Shown here piece by piece: positions 12,818 to 24,730 of a DNA stretch of 64,000 nucleotides. The position numbers were made by a program, and so were the translations under genes. The stretch lies in NCBI GenBank assembly GCA_951804985.1, contig OX638135.1:36945024-37009023 (forward strand), written 5' to 3'. The stretch's first letter is position 1. Each line of letters starts with the position of its first letter. The notes under the pieces are model-generated. The model ran no database searches and was not told the origin of the DNA. It saw nothing but the letters and a program-made list of their open reading frames with translations. The DNA is from Dryomyza anilis (lineage: Eukaryota; Arthropoda; Insecta; Diptera; Dryomyzidae).

Positions 12818-13241
12818 CAATTTAGCGGGGAACCCACCAAGTTCGCATCACTGCATAAAATGCAACGACAACCGCTCTGAGCGAACTTCAGTGTTGCACC
12901 ATTTTTACAAAATGTCAAGGGAGTTTATCGTATACCCTCGTGACCCATGCAGCACTTTTAGTAGCACCCACGCGCATTATCACATATGTGTAAGGTATTT
13001 ATAATCGGATTAGACTTGGCTTAGACCTACAATTTAGCGGGGAACCCACCAAGTTCGCATCACTGCATAAAATGCAACGACAACCGCTCTGAGCGAACTT
13101 CAGTGTTGCACCATTTTTACAAAATGTCAAGGGAGTTTATCGTATACCCTCGTGACCCATGCAGCACTTTTAGTAGCACCCACGCGCATTATCACATATG
13201 TGTAAGGTATTTATAATCGGATTAGACTTGGCTTAGACCTC
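12818..13241 (+). repeat. 212-bp tandem duplication
   Basis: The block with ATTTAGCGGGGAACCCACC, GAGCGAACTTCAGTGTTGC and CACATATGTGTAAGGTATTT occurs at 12818-13029 and again at 13030-13241, with near identity. The left arm of the fold-back has only one copy, so the duplication postdates the inversion or was lost on the other side. Confidence 0.85.
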
Positions 13242-13339
13242 TATAACTTTCAAATTCTTGCAAACTTCATCACACCAACTTTCACAATTTCCCTACTTAA
13301 AAATTTCTCATGTGATTTAACCTTCCCAACTGGTTTTTA
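13186..13339 (+). mobile_element. Diverged DINE-1-like 3' end
   Basis: CACATATGTGTAAGGTATTTATAATCGG... followed by TTTCTCATGTGATTTAACC and CTTCCCAACTGGTTT matches the DINE-1 terminus seen at 2440-2504. The subterminal palindrome is decayed (GGATTAGACTTGGCTTAGACC). Confidence 0.65.
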
Positions 13340-13745
13340 TTCGCAATGGGCGAACTTTACTGTTACACCATTTTTTCTATTACTATTTCCTAATTCATTT
13401 TGACATTTGTTTGCTTTAATTTATAAATTTATGTTGAATTTCAGCAGTAATAATTTCGTTCGATCTCTCATCGCCGCTTTGACGTTGTTCGTTGGTCGCT
13501 TTCTTTCTGTTCAGACACTAACAGCTGGAAGACCGACCCGTTTGTGTTTGCATATTTCATCGTGTTTGCATGTTTCCATACAAAATTGTTCACTTAGTAA
13601 AACACTTTTATTCAGAACTTCTGAACCCGTGGAATTGCCATTCTAATTAAGGTCTTATATAACAGATAAAATAACCACCTTCATTATATATTATTTAAAA
13701 ACCACTACTAAATCAATATGGTTCAGAAATTGTATTTCATATTTC

Positions 13746-14137
13746 ATTAAAAATCGAGTAAAATTAAAAATAATAGAGATAGAAAGCTATCATATGTACC
13801 ACAATTTAATTTGTTCCGATGAATTTACAATAAAATTAATTCTCTTCTTCACTTTACAAATGATTTCATTTTTCACGTTGTTATAAAACGTTTTTATTTG
13901 CTAGCTTTCTTGTCTATCTGTTCGGTACAAATTTTGTAATTGATTTTAAACTAAACTCCCGATGAACTAGAGACTTGAAATTATAAACATAGCCTAGAAC
14001 TAAATGACAATGCAATATTATGGTATTTATTGTTTGGCTGCTCATCATGGTTCTGCAGCCATGGTTCGATATATAAGACACTTTGAAAATTTTAACCATA
14101 TTCGGACTTTAATATACAACGTTTTCAGGTGAACTTT
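13746..14137. other. No gene recognised
   Basis: AT-rich DNA between fold-back 1 and a DINE-1-like element. No frame with recognisable protein similarity and no repeat partner seen. Confidence 0.45.
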
Positions 14138-14720
14138 TTTTTACCCTACACCTATGAGGTACAGGGTAAATTAATTATGTGCATATATTGCAACGCTCCT
14201 TAGGAGGCGTGCCCGGTATGGAAAAGTATATATATATTCTTGATCAGCATCACTACCCGAGTCCGTTTAGCCATGTCCGTCTGTCTGTCTGTCTGTCTGT
14301 CTGTTCGTCTTGCTGTCCGAACACACAAAAACTTGAGAAATACTGATGAGAATGCGATGAAATTTCGTCTTAATATGTTTTATCCAAAAGTAGGAACTTA
14401 GTTTGGAAATGAGCTAAATCGATAAACGAATACGCCCACCTCCCATACAAGTCACTTTTATATAACTCTTTAGGAACTAATAACTCGAAAAGTATTCAAG
14501 ATATAGTTATAAAAACGTACTGTTATAATTCACCTGAAAATATGTGGTACAAAAATGGGCGTGATCCGCCCACATTTTTTACATTATTTCCCGGGTTTCA
14601 TAGTGGAAATTTTAGCCGTAAATTATTAAAATCAAATCTATGAAATATTAGCCTTATAAAATTTTAAAAATAGGCGTTGTCCGCCCACTTAAACTTTTCT
14701 AAATTGTTTTTTATTAGTTT
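14138..14720 (+). mobile_element. DINE-1-like element, second subfamily
   Basis: Starts TTTTTACCCTACACCTATGA, then AGGAGGCGTGCCCGGTATGG, (TA)n, TTCTTGATCAGCATCACT and six GTCT/GTCC repeats at 14276-14312. It differs from the main subfamily after the GTCY tract: it carries ACGCCCACCTCCCATAC and two 'GGGCG..CCGCCCAC' blocks (14556-14572, 14673-14690), as in Drosophila INE-1-type sequences. The 3' end is uncertain. Confidence 0.7.
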
Positions 14721-14794
14721 TTACATTTCTGATATGTGAATGATATTCTGATATTCCGCACCAAATCGACCAACAATGGTAAAATTTAAGAATT

Positions 14795-16035
14795 CACCTT
14801 TTCGATTTCAATGAAATTTGGGCAACTGATAAAGGTTATTGAGACATTCATTGACCATTTTTTTTACAGTGGTTCAAACTTACAAAAAAGGGCCAAAAAT
14901 CACTTTTCTATGGTTGTTTATATTTCAATAACTCTTAAAGTAGAAATGGTAGAAACTCTCTTGATAGCTCGTTTAAAAGCTAATATAACAAGCTTTTAGA
15001 GCAATAGAGTTGTAACTTCTAAACTTGAACATGTGGCCCGTGGTCATTATCCTTGCACTTCAAAATGGATGTCCTTAAAAAGGACCCTTTTTAAAATTAT
15101 GGAAAAATCACATATTTTGGTTGATTTAAATAAATGTTAATTTCAAATTGCAAGATGGTATTTTTATGGCATCATATTTTAAAAATTAATTTTCTAAATT
15201 TTTACGTATTTTTTGTATTGAAAAATTTTTTTTTTCTTTTCTACAATAAAAGTTGCAATAATTCTTGAATAAATATGTAACTCTGATTTCTAAAATAGCA
15301 TCAGTTTTATGATATTGAATGTAGTTTTTGAGTTGTTGATTTTGGGATATTGGTGATTCCACGTCAGATCAACCAGAGGTTTGGCAGCACCATCTCAGAA
15401 ATGAATGAAATTTTGTTGGATGGTTTTATGACTTAAACTTAAGAAAAACGCAAAATTTCAGTTTCATAACTGCAGTGGTTTCAGAGATATGAGTCCTTGA
15501 AATATGAAAACTCATAAAAAATGCACAAAGTTGCGTTAGCTTAATTTATTGTAACTTAGGAAATAGTTAACTTACCGAAACGATTTAAACGGTCATGTAA
15601 AGATTATAAAAATGAACAAAAGAGGAAATATTAAAAATAGAATTATCTCAATAACTCCCTTCTTTTAAAATTTAAAATAAATATATGTTAAAGAGTGTCA
15701 TTTTGCTAACAAACTGTAAAAATTTCAGAGTGCTGTTCGGGCTCGTTCCAATGTTATTAATAAAAATGTTTTATAAAGTAGACATTTTCATATGAAATTT
15801 TTATTATAAAATTTTGTAATTATTTTCTTTGCAATGTTATTAAACTATAAAAGCCGTTTAAAATTATTTTCTAGCTTTTAAAAAGAATAATTAATTTGGG
15901 GTGACCAACCGTAAATATAGATCATTAGACTGAACTTTATTTTACAGTCTGAAATAACATTTTTTTTTTATTCTTCAAACTATATCCTCTGTTTAGATTC
16001 AAAAGTACAATAAATATAAAAATTAGGGTGCGGTC
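14795..16035 (+). repeat. Fold-back 2, left arm
   Basis: Pairs in inverted orientation with 17244-18376. 14800-15010 pairs with 18376-17920 (shared GGGCAACTGATAAAGG and the TTTAAAGC/ACGAGC block). 15390-16035 pairs with 17890-17244 (shared GGTGACCAACCGTAAATATAG and AAACTATATCCTCTGTTT). 15020-15370 is missing from the right arm. 14960-15120 is also a diverged relative of array-unit positions 3565-3710 (GTGGTCATTATCCTTGCACTT). Confidence 0.8.
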
Positions 16036-16400
16036 GGAACTGTGGTACCTATATGAACATATACGTACTGAAATGAAAGGTACTGATCTCATGATTGTGA
16101 GTATGTAATTATTTTCCTAACCCGATAACCGTAGTACCTTGGTACCCTTTTTGGAAATAACAAGAGAGTTCATTTTATACACAAATAATATATAGTCACT
16201 GGACTGACTGTATAAAATGGACTTAGGTGATAATTCTAAAAAGGGTACCGAGGTCACTACGGTTATCGGGTCATGAAAATAATTACAAATTCACAATCGT
16301 GAGATCATTACCTTTCATTTGAGTACCTATACGTTCATATAGATAGATGTACCAGTTTTTCGGTTTTTCTAGGGTACCACAGTTCCCACCGCACCATAGT
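16024..16400. repeat. Inner inverted repeat, ~140-bp arms
   Basis: 16024-16165 and 16228-16400 are imperfect reverse complements. Shared blocks are GGTGCGGT..GGAACTGTGGTACC, GATCTCA(T/C)GATTGTGA, AACCCGATAACCGTAGT and GGTACCCTTTTT. The loop is ~60 bp. Together with AGGGTGCG at 16025 and CGCACCCT at 17247-17254, this suggests a MITE or fold-back element occupying the core of fold-back 2. Confidence 0.7.
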
Positions 16401-16439
16401 TGCCAGTTTTGCAGGAAAAATACAGCATTTGAGAATTTT

Positions 16440-17236
16440 CTGTCTCTGTGGGATGTGAGAATACTCACACTAAAAATTTCTCATGTGAGAATTATTTTCC
16501 CACCGTGGGAAAAAAATTCTCACACGAGGGAAATTTCCCTTTTGTGGGAAAAATTCTCACACCAGGGAAATTTCCCACAAACTGCTGGTAAAAACAATAC
16601 AACTGCCAAGACAAAAATAATTAAATCTGTGTACAATTACAGTGAAAATTTAGCTTCAATAAAAATTACATGTCTTTTTGTAGAAAATAGTTTTTTTAAC
16701 ATATTTATCGAGTGTTATGCAATTATATTTAAATGGAACTAACATTTCTATAAACACAGTTAATAAATACTAAACACAGTAAATAAATTTGAAAAAAAAT
16801 CGAGTGAAGCTTCGAGAGGAATTAAAGAATTTGCTGCAAATATGTATAAAAACAACAATATAATAAATATAGACAATTTGAAGTCAATTTTATTATCGTC
16901 GTTTTCACAATTTATCCTATACAAAATATGTCAAAAAGTCGAATTTATTTTAAAGATAACTTAAAATTGTCTCTCATTATCCGTCATTATATTATATAAT
17001 TATTAAAAGAAAATGAATTTAATACATATGTAAATATATCATTATTTTATTCTGAAAGATTTCGTGGAAAATTGTATGAATTTGAGGTACGATGGGATTT
17101 GGTGGGAAATTGTGAGAATTTGTGGTACGGTGGGATTTTGAGGGATTTGGTGGGAAATGTGAGAATTTGAGGTACGGTGGGATAATGAGAGAATTGCATG
17201 AGGGAAAAATGTATTTTGTGTGAGAATTTTATCTGG
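16440..17236. repeat. Core with GTGGGAAA/GTGAGAATTT repeats
   Basis: 16450-16575 has alternating 'TCTCA(C/T)..GTGAGAA' and 'TTTCCC..GTGGGAAA' palindromic words. 17085-17235 has three direct copies of GTGGGAAATTGTGAGAATTT-type words with GGTACGGTGGGAT. The two sides are inverted relatives. The stretch between (16580-17080) is AT-rich with nothing recognised. The 131-codon frame at 16347-16742 runs through these palindromes and is not convincing as a gene. Confidence 0.55.
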
Positions 17237-17243
17237 CAACCGT

Positions 17244-18376
17244 GGACGCACCCTAATTTATATATTTATTTTACTTTTGAATCCAAACAGAGGGGATAGT
17301 TTCAAGAAGAAAAAAAATATTTTATTTCGGACTGTAAAGTAAAGTTCAGTCTAAAGATCTATATTTACGGTTGGTCACCTAACAAATATGGTCAACCCAA
17401 ATTAATTATTCTTTTTAAAAGCTAAAAAATAAATTTTAACAGCTTTTATAGTTTTATAACTTTGCAAAGAAAATAATTACATAATTTTATAGTAAAAATT
17501 TTATATGAAAATGTCTACTTTATAAAACATTTTTATTAATAACATTGGAACGAGCCCGAACATCACTCTGAAAGTTTTACAGTTTGTTAGCAAAATGACA
17601 CTCTTTAACATATATTTATTTTAAATTTTTAAAAAAGGGAGTTATTGAGATAATTCTATTTTAATAATATTATATTTATTATCTACCTATGGAACCCCTA
17701 ATATTAAAAATTTTAACATTTCCTCTATTGCTCATTATAACCTTTACATGGCCGTTTAAATGGTTTCGGTAAGTTAACTATTTCCTAAGTTACAATAAAT
17801 TAGGGTAACGCAACTTTGTGCATTTTTGTGAGTTTTCAAGGACTCATCTCTCTGAAACCACTGCAGTTATGAAACTGAAATTACGGGACACATGTACAAG
17901 TTTAGAAGTTACAACTTCATTGCTCTAAAAACTTGTTCTTTTGGCTTTAAAACGAGCCATCAACGTTTCTAGCATTTCTACTTTAAGAGATATTGAAATA
18001 TAAACAACCACACAAAAGTGATTTTTGTCCCATTTTTTGTAACTTTGAACCACTGTATCTCTGGAAGTAGTAGTCTAAAAACTTGTAACTTTGAACCACT
18101 GTAACTTTGAACCACTGTATCTCTGGAAGTAGTAGCTCTAAAAACTTGTTCTTTTGGCTTTAAAACGAGCCATCAACGTTTCTAGCATTTCTACTTTAAG
18201 AGATATTGAAATATAAACAACCACACAAAAGTGATTTTTGTCCCATTTTTTGTAACTTTGAACCACTGTATCTCTGGAAGTAGTAGTCGAATAAAATAAA
18301 AAAAAATTGGTCAATGCATATCTCGATACCCTTTATCAGTTGCCCAAATGTCATTGAAATCGAAGAAGGTGAGTTC
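17244..18376 (-). repeat. Fold-back 2, right arm
   Basis: Inverted partner of 14795-16035. Begins CGCACCCTAATTTATAT, the mirror of ATAAAAATTAGGGTGCG at 16017-16033. Similarity to the left arm is imperfect, with many small changes and indels, so this fold-back is older than the tandem array. Confidence 0.8.
17923..18290. repeat. 213-bp tandem duplication in right arm
   Basis: CTCTAAAAACTTGTTCTTTT...TTGAACCACTGTATCTCTGG occurs at 17923-18073 and again at 18136-18287, offset 213 bp. Between them is a short run of GTAACTTTGAACCACT words. The copies look identical by eye, so the duplication is recent compared with the arm divergence. Confidence 0.8.
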
Positions 18377-20514
18377 AAACCGATGCAGCGCGCTTTGAGA
18401 CACTACGATTTTTAAATGGGACAAAACTTTTGTCACAAAAGAATAACTTGCACACTTACATTAGTTATGAAGAAATAATAATAGAGTTCGGGTTTTTTTG
18501 TGCTTAACTTTCGCCATTACATCTGTTTTTGTAACATCGTTGCAAGTGTGACTATATGGCCGCACTAGGATGATTCGGGTCAAAAAATATGGTATTTATT
18601 AGAGAATTCATTTTCAACCTTGAGTATGTTCAACACTGAAAAAAAAATTAACTATTGATCAATGTTTTTTAATGTTCATTAGATTTTTTAATAAACCATC
18701 GATTATCACATTATCAACTGTTATGTCGGTGGGAGTCATGTTGTTGTGTTAGAGCTAGGCCACGAAATTTTTGTAACAGATGCTGGACTGTGGTCAATAT
18801 CGGCCAGAACACTCAAAAATTAAGTATATTCAAAATAACGAATTCCAAGAGATATAAAATATTGAAATATATAGTAAAATAATAGCATTTTACTAACAAA
18901 TAAAAATAACAATAAAAAATAAAAGTCAACAACATTATTGAAAGAGGGATAAATTTTATTTTATTCAAATTCGAAAACATGTAACTTACTTATTTGCTCT
19001 AGAAGTGTTGCCAACATTATAAAATGATTTTTAAATGATTTCAAATGTGTTCGGTATATTCGGAACACAACTATGTATTAGGTTTATGAAGACAACAAAC
19101 CAATACATATGACAAAATCTTAAATTGAATTGACCGCCACTTATTGCTACATTCAATTTAAAGACAATTTAATGATATTTGCTACACTTTTATTTACGCT
19201 AATAGAAACAACCAAGAGGCAGCAATGACAACGTTGCATATAATAAAGTAAAACTTTGATTTCATAATCTGTACCCTATTATCATCAGAAATCTCATCAA
19301 TATATTGGCCTATTGAATAAACATATTCATGATATCACACTCATGCACACGCACACGCACACAAACACTCACTCTCTCTCTTCAATGTTACACTTAATAA
19401 AATTGTATGTGCACTAGTACTGTATTCTGCATTTATAACGCGTCATTGATTAAAATAAAAGTGTAGTTAGCTGGACACACAAAATACAGTTAGATACTCT
19501 TCATGTTTGTATCTGGCACAAACATGTGTGTATGTATGTATATCCTTACTATGGGTTATTTTAAGCATATGCCTCCTTCATTTGTATGTAATACATATAT
19601 TTAATAGAAATACACACATTGCTTAAATGCAGCACAAGTAACAGGCAGTTTAGACAATTTAAAAACAAATTCTAAAAAATTCATTTTATATATTAACAAC
19701 CTCTTAACAAAATTCATCGCAGCGTACAAACGAACAACCGAAAAAGAACTGTAGTACTGTAAAGTTAAAGTAATATTCGTGTAAAACACAAACACACACT
19801 TGTGAACACAACAACTGCAAGGAACGAAACTCCATGGATTATTACAACTACGCATGCTTGAGTTGCGTATAACAGTAGTTAACGAGAACCCAGTGGAAAT
19901 TTACGCGACACTTCGTTTCGTACTCTTTGTGTATTTCAAACTCTTCACTGACCTCAGCGCTTGTATGATATCTATTTCAATAAAAAAACAATCTTCCAAA
20001 ACCATGAGAAACTCAAATTCGACATTGAAATATTACGATTTTATTAAATACGAAGAGTGACATATTTAAAAATTGTATATAGAAATGTTCATACCAAAAT
20101 TTCAAACTTCTTAATTTTTGTAAGTAATACAAAATTTGATTCGTTTGTGGATATATGTGGAATATGTCAATAAAAAAGTTTATAGTCTCATTTCAGTTGC
20201 TTCGAATGTGAACGTATTTTATATTGATTTTTATTATTCTTTTTTCATGAATGTAAATATGATCAAATGACTTATTTACTTTAATGATGAAATTATACTT
20301 TAATTATGAGATAAGCAATTTACTAGACTATACCAGTTCGATTGACCAATTTTAACCATTAAAGGAAATAACACACTCTGTTGGTTTCACAGTGCGCACT
20401 TAAGTAAAATTTGAGTTGAGGAAAATTTAAGATTTTTTGTCTACTTTGTTTTTTTTGCGTTTCACAGTCTCCACTCAAATGCGTACAAATATATTTTAAA
20501 AAATATGGCAGCAC
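18377..20514. other. Apparently low-copy spacer; small microsatellite
   Basis: No transposon or protein similarity recognised over about 2.1 kb. 19346-19381 is a degenerate CACACG/CTCT microsatellite. Open frames at 19601-19855 (-) and 19854-20060 (+) are short, lack domains and have no supporting context. This is the longest stretch in the window without a recognised repeat. Confidence 0.5.
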
Positions 20515-21554
20515 GACATATATCGACGCCCCTTACGAAAACTATTATATATTTTTTCCCTTACGAAAATAAATTTTTTGAGGTTCAGAATAAAAGAGTG
20601 TTACTGTTTTTGATGAGAAAAATATTATGTTTTATGGTTTTGCCATGAACTCTATAATGTTTTTGATATTTCCGAAAGTATGCACATGTATATCTATATA
20701 TCTAGGAATATAAAAATGATTCAAAATTTGCGACGAAGATTGGAAGCTTTTGTTGAACATGAATAATGCATATATGATTGGGGCCTTTTTGTAATGGGGC
20801 CAGCATTGTAATAAATATATGTAATCGTTCTGTCCTGAAATTAAACCTAAATTTAATGTAGCAGTCTAGATTTCTTAGAAGACAATAACAAATGACCTCG
20901 AAAATCCTAAAAATGGACATGTCCAACGATCCTAACAATAATAATTGCAAATAAGCGATACAGTTCTGAAGAACCTAGGCTGAACAGTCTCACCATTTAA
21001 ACATGTTATATTTGTACTCAAATAGCGAAACCTACATTTTAACGCCGAATCATAACTTTTCATGGGTGATGTTTTTACTCTCAAAGGTTATCTACCAAGA
21101 GGTAGCGCGGTAAAGAAAAACATTTTCTATTTATTTTTTTGATGTTGTATTCGCTGGTGTTTGAACCAGTGACGTTTCGGCTTGTATTCCAACATACTAA
21201 CCTTCTGAGTCACCGATATAGTTTATGGTAATGAATATTTTATATCAATATAGCGTAATTATTTAAAATTGTCTCAAACAAATTTTCAAATGACATATAT
21301 CAAAACACAAAAGCAACGCAATATTATTTTGAAAAAATTTCAATAGAAAGCTCCAATTTTCGTCTAATAATTTAAAACATAATAATTTTCCACAGAAAAC
21401 TGTTTGTTGTACTAATTTTCTGTGATATTTTGAGAACATTATAATATTCGTCATTTAAGTAAAAATGAAATCGTATTCGTTTAAAAGTGATATATACTTT
21501 TTTCGTAAGACAATTTTAATATAATAGTTTTCGTAAGGGGCGTCGATATGACAT
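20515..21554. mobile_element. ~1.03-kb TIR DNA element (MITE-like)
   Basis: 31-bp perfect terminal inverted repeats, ATATCGACGCCCC... at 20520-20550 and its reverse complement at 21519-21549. They are flanked by GACAT on both sides (20515-20519, 21550-21554), a likely 5-bp target-site duplication. Imperfect inverted similarity (CCTTACGAAAA) continues inside both ends. There is no transposase frame, so it is non-autonomous. The superfamily cannot be fixed from TIR and a 5-bp duplication alone. It carries a SINE insertion. Confidence 0.8.
20950..21218 (-). mobile_element. tRNA-derived SINE inside the TIR element
   Basis: On the minus strand the head reads TGACTCAGAAGGTTAGT (A-box-like), then CACTGGTTCAAACACCAG (B-box-like, GGTTCAAACACC), about 21218-21145. 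The body matches the SINE at 23028: ACCGCGCTACCTCTT, ATTCGGC, TGTAGGT and TTTGAGTACAAATATAACA in the same order and spacing. It is a diverged copy. It would have been transcribed by RNA polymerase III and mobilised by a LINE. Confidence 0.8.
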
Positions 21555-21952
21555 ATGTTTTTGTTTACAAAACAAAATTATATTAAATTTTCTGTCATAA
21601 AAATTACGTTTTTTGTGCAAAATTTAAAAATTGAAATGATAATGCAGTTTTTATAAATTAAATTTTTGTAGATTCACGTGTATTATAATTTTAAACATTT
21701 CGCAGTTCGCAACATAAGGAGAATTGTTTATTATTCAAAAAAGAAGGGTGAATTTCGCGTACAACGGCAGTTAATGGTGGTGGCCAAATAAGTTATGGCT
21801 GCGAAAAATTACTCCAATGATAGGTGTCACTTTTATTTTGGTTAATATGCAATACTCCACGAAAATAAGACGAATTTAATTTGTTAGTGTCAGTTTGTAT
21901 AATTCTGTTGTCATAAATATTCAGTTGACAGAAAGCACACTTAAGTAAACCG
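21555..21952. other. No gene recognised
   Basis: AT-rich DNA. Contains ATGGTGGTGGCCAAATAAGTTATGG near 21775 but no meaningful frame. Confidence 0.4.
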
Positions 21953-21996
21953 TACCAAACTGAATATACCATTTCACTCTTAGTGTAGGGTATAGC
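21953..21996 (-). mobile_element. Inverted fragment of DINE-1 5' end
   Basis: Reverse complement reads TATACCCTACACTAAGAG, then TGAAATGGTATATTCAGTTT, the DINE-1 5' terminus, in opposite orientation to the copy that follows. Only ~44 bp remain. Confidence 0.75.
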
Positions 21997-22170
21997 GTGT
22001 TATTGGAGCGTGTATTATTCATATGCCACACATTTGAAAAGCAACACTGAAGTGCTTGTCATAACTTGGAGTCGTCAGAACTGATCATGCTTTCTCTATT
22101 ACGACACGAAAGAGTATAAGACGAAAGTGACGTGATTTTAAAATGTCAAAAAGCATCAGTTCAGTGATAG

Positions 22171-22760
22171 GTATATATTCTTGATCAGCATGACCTCCTG
22201 AGTCGATTTTGCGATGTCCGCCTGTCTGTCCGTCTGTCTAAATTCCTACTACTTAAAAAATTTAAGAGTTAAATAAATGAAACTCGTAATTTAGATTACT
22301 TATATACCTATGCTGTATGTGCGAAAAAATGGAAAGATTGGTCTATTGTGACCTGTGATCTGACCACTTATATTCAAATACGTGCTTAGGTAAACTTTTT
22401 TGGTCAAATATATATTGACTTCATTCTCAAATATATGAAAATAATGTTTTCCCGCGAAACGACTTGTGGTACCCAAAAAAAAAAAAATCGAAATTCTGTA
22501 CACCTACCTAAATATGGGTATCAAATGAATGGAAATTCTTCAGCATTTGAAAGTTTGTAGTTATTTTCAGCATTCGTATACCCTGGTGACCTATATACTA
22601 ATTACACACATTATAGCATAGGGTACACACATATAGCATAGGGTATTTATAGTCGGCTTAGACCGACCATAATTTTGATAAGCCTAACTGTCATAATAAC
22701 ACCTACTACAAAATGTCCTTATTTTTAAATTTCCCATGTGACCTAACCTTCCCAACTGGT
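22171..22760 (+). mobile_element. DINE-1-like element, 5'-truncated
   Basis: Starts at TATATTCTTGATCAGCATGA and lacks the first ~90 bp. GTCCGCCTGTCTGTCC repeat at 22215-22239. The 3' region has GGCTTAGACCGACCATAA (stem partly decayed) and terminus CCCAACTGGT. No coding capacity. Confidence 0.85.
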
Positions 22761-22857
22761 TTATTATTGGTAACGCTGTATGTAAATATTTCTTGAAGTT
22801 GTGCGCAACTCTCTTTTATATGTACTATTCATCTTAACATGTTTCATATAATTGTTG

Positions 22858-23456
<599 letters not shown>

Positions 23457-23553
23457 GAATGGTCAGTCTCTTCAGTCTCTTGCGCTACCAATGATTCCAA
23501 CACATTGTGCATTGTGCTCTTAGTACACGATGACTTTTTTAAAACTATTTTTA

Positions 23554-24006
23554 TTATTTTATTATAAACTTGTTAAATAGCAGTGTAATTTCCCCTCGGA
23601 TAATTTTTGGATATATTTCACAACCAATGATCATATCCATGGGTCGTGTCTTGTAGAACTCTGGGTCGGCCAGGTTAAGGCTGGCCAAATTACTGCAAAG
23701 GGTCGGGTCGATTGCATAGATAGGTATATAATTTGTTAGGGTCGTGAATACAAGCGCATGCGTTTTTACTTTAAACTCAGGGTCAATAGGAGAACACAAT
23801 GTCAACTCACAAGATTCTGATGGGTTTGCAGAAATCGATTGGTTGAGACCACTCACTTTTGCATTAACAGCACGTGTTGGAAGTCCTATTCGACTCCTTA
23901 ATTCCTCCGTTACGAATGTGGCCTCAGAACCAGGGTCTATGAGAGCACGTGCTACAAATGTGTTCCCATTGTTTTCGACGTTGGCCATTGATGTGCTAAT
24001 AATCAT
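23554..24006 (-). pseudogene. BEL/Pao aspartic protease domain (minus copy)
   Basis: A 150-codon frame encoding a retroviral-type aspartic protease of the Pao kind. Residues 20-33 contain ARALIDPGSEATFV, where Asp24 in the D-P-G-S motif takes the place of the usual D-S/T-G. The later I-I-G-C-E-I-Y-P block near residue 130 matches the conserved region after the flap in Pao proteases (IIGxDIYP), with Asp changed to Glu here. The frame ends in AT-rich sequence and never reaches RT. It is the inverted twin of 29522-29974 and differs at only a few residues. Confidence 0.8.
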
Positions 24007-24239
24007 TTTCTTAGCAGCAGAATGATCATCTCTCTTAGTTCCTTGTGTGGGTCTAGGGTCAGTGGACTGTATTTGGGTAGTAAATGCTTGAGTTATAGCA
24101 GCTGCACTTGTACTGGGTCGAGTATTGAATTCTGAAGCAGGGTTTGAGTTCAGATGTAGAAGTAAATGACGTCTTTTACCACAACTTTGACATTTACACT
24201 CGCTTCTCGCTTTTAATGCCGTGAGTCATTTCTGAATAA

Positions 24240-24575
24240 TTATAACACAATCCACTTTTTTCTTACGACATCGAGTCTATCACCCACTTTCATAGCTATG
24301 AATCTCGGACACTCGGGGAGACTGTTCTGGGCTTTGCATAATGGGCAAAGATCCTCTTCAAATTCCCATTGGGTTGGTTTTGCAAATGTGGGTCTTGGAT
24401 TTGTATTATGCGTGGGTCCAAATGCGCAATTGGTCTGAGAAACATTCATGTGATATGTATTCGCATTTTCTCCACAAGATTCGGGTCCAGAACCATCTCG
24501 GCCGTGACTTGAAGTCGATGGCTTCATATCAACAGCTTCGAGTGTCCTATATTTTCGGGTCAGAAACACGTTCAA
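24240..24575 (-). pseudogene. BEL/Pao gag zinc-knuckle region (minus copy)
   Basis: The 111-codon frame contains CPLCKAQNSLPECPRF, a Cys/His-poor knuckle typical of the Pao gag C-terminus, and MKVGDRLDVVRK. It ends prematurely at a changed codon near 24240 compared with the plus copy (28954-29334), which continues into a second knuckle start. The upstream segment (24576-24730) holds the expected gag residues in other frames, so the gene is broken. Confidence 0.7.
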
Positions 24576-24730
24576 AGTTGTCCATGATGGAACAACTGAG
24601 ATGTCAATTAGAGATTTCTCAAAGTTCTCTAAGGTATTCTTGGGGAGATGGGTCTAGCACAAGTATACCAGGATTGGATCCCAGCTCTTTGTGTCAATTT
24701 GCAAATTTTGACGGGTCATAATGCAGTCAT

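Larger units (their letters stand above)
12484..13745 (-). repeat. Fold-back 1, right arm, with internal duplication
   Basis: 12484-13010 and 13613-13745 are the reverse complement of the left arm (10165-10805). The intervening 13011-13612 is absent from the left arm. It contains a second tandem copy of the DINE-like end, then 13340-13612 with no recognised content. Confidence 0.8.

Noticed and set aside
10319..13004. Two near-identical 72-codon frames on opposite strands (10319-10537 and 12786-13004) as a duplicated gene
   Set aside because: They are the two arms of an inverted repeat. The sequence is DINE-like noncoding repeat, with no codon-level constraint visible.
14276..14312. GTCT/GTCC repeat as a CRISPR-like or regulatory array
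   Set aside because: It is the standard short tandem tract of DINE-1/mini-me-type repeats and occurs in every copy at the same place.
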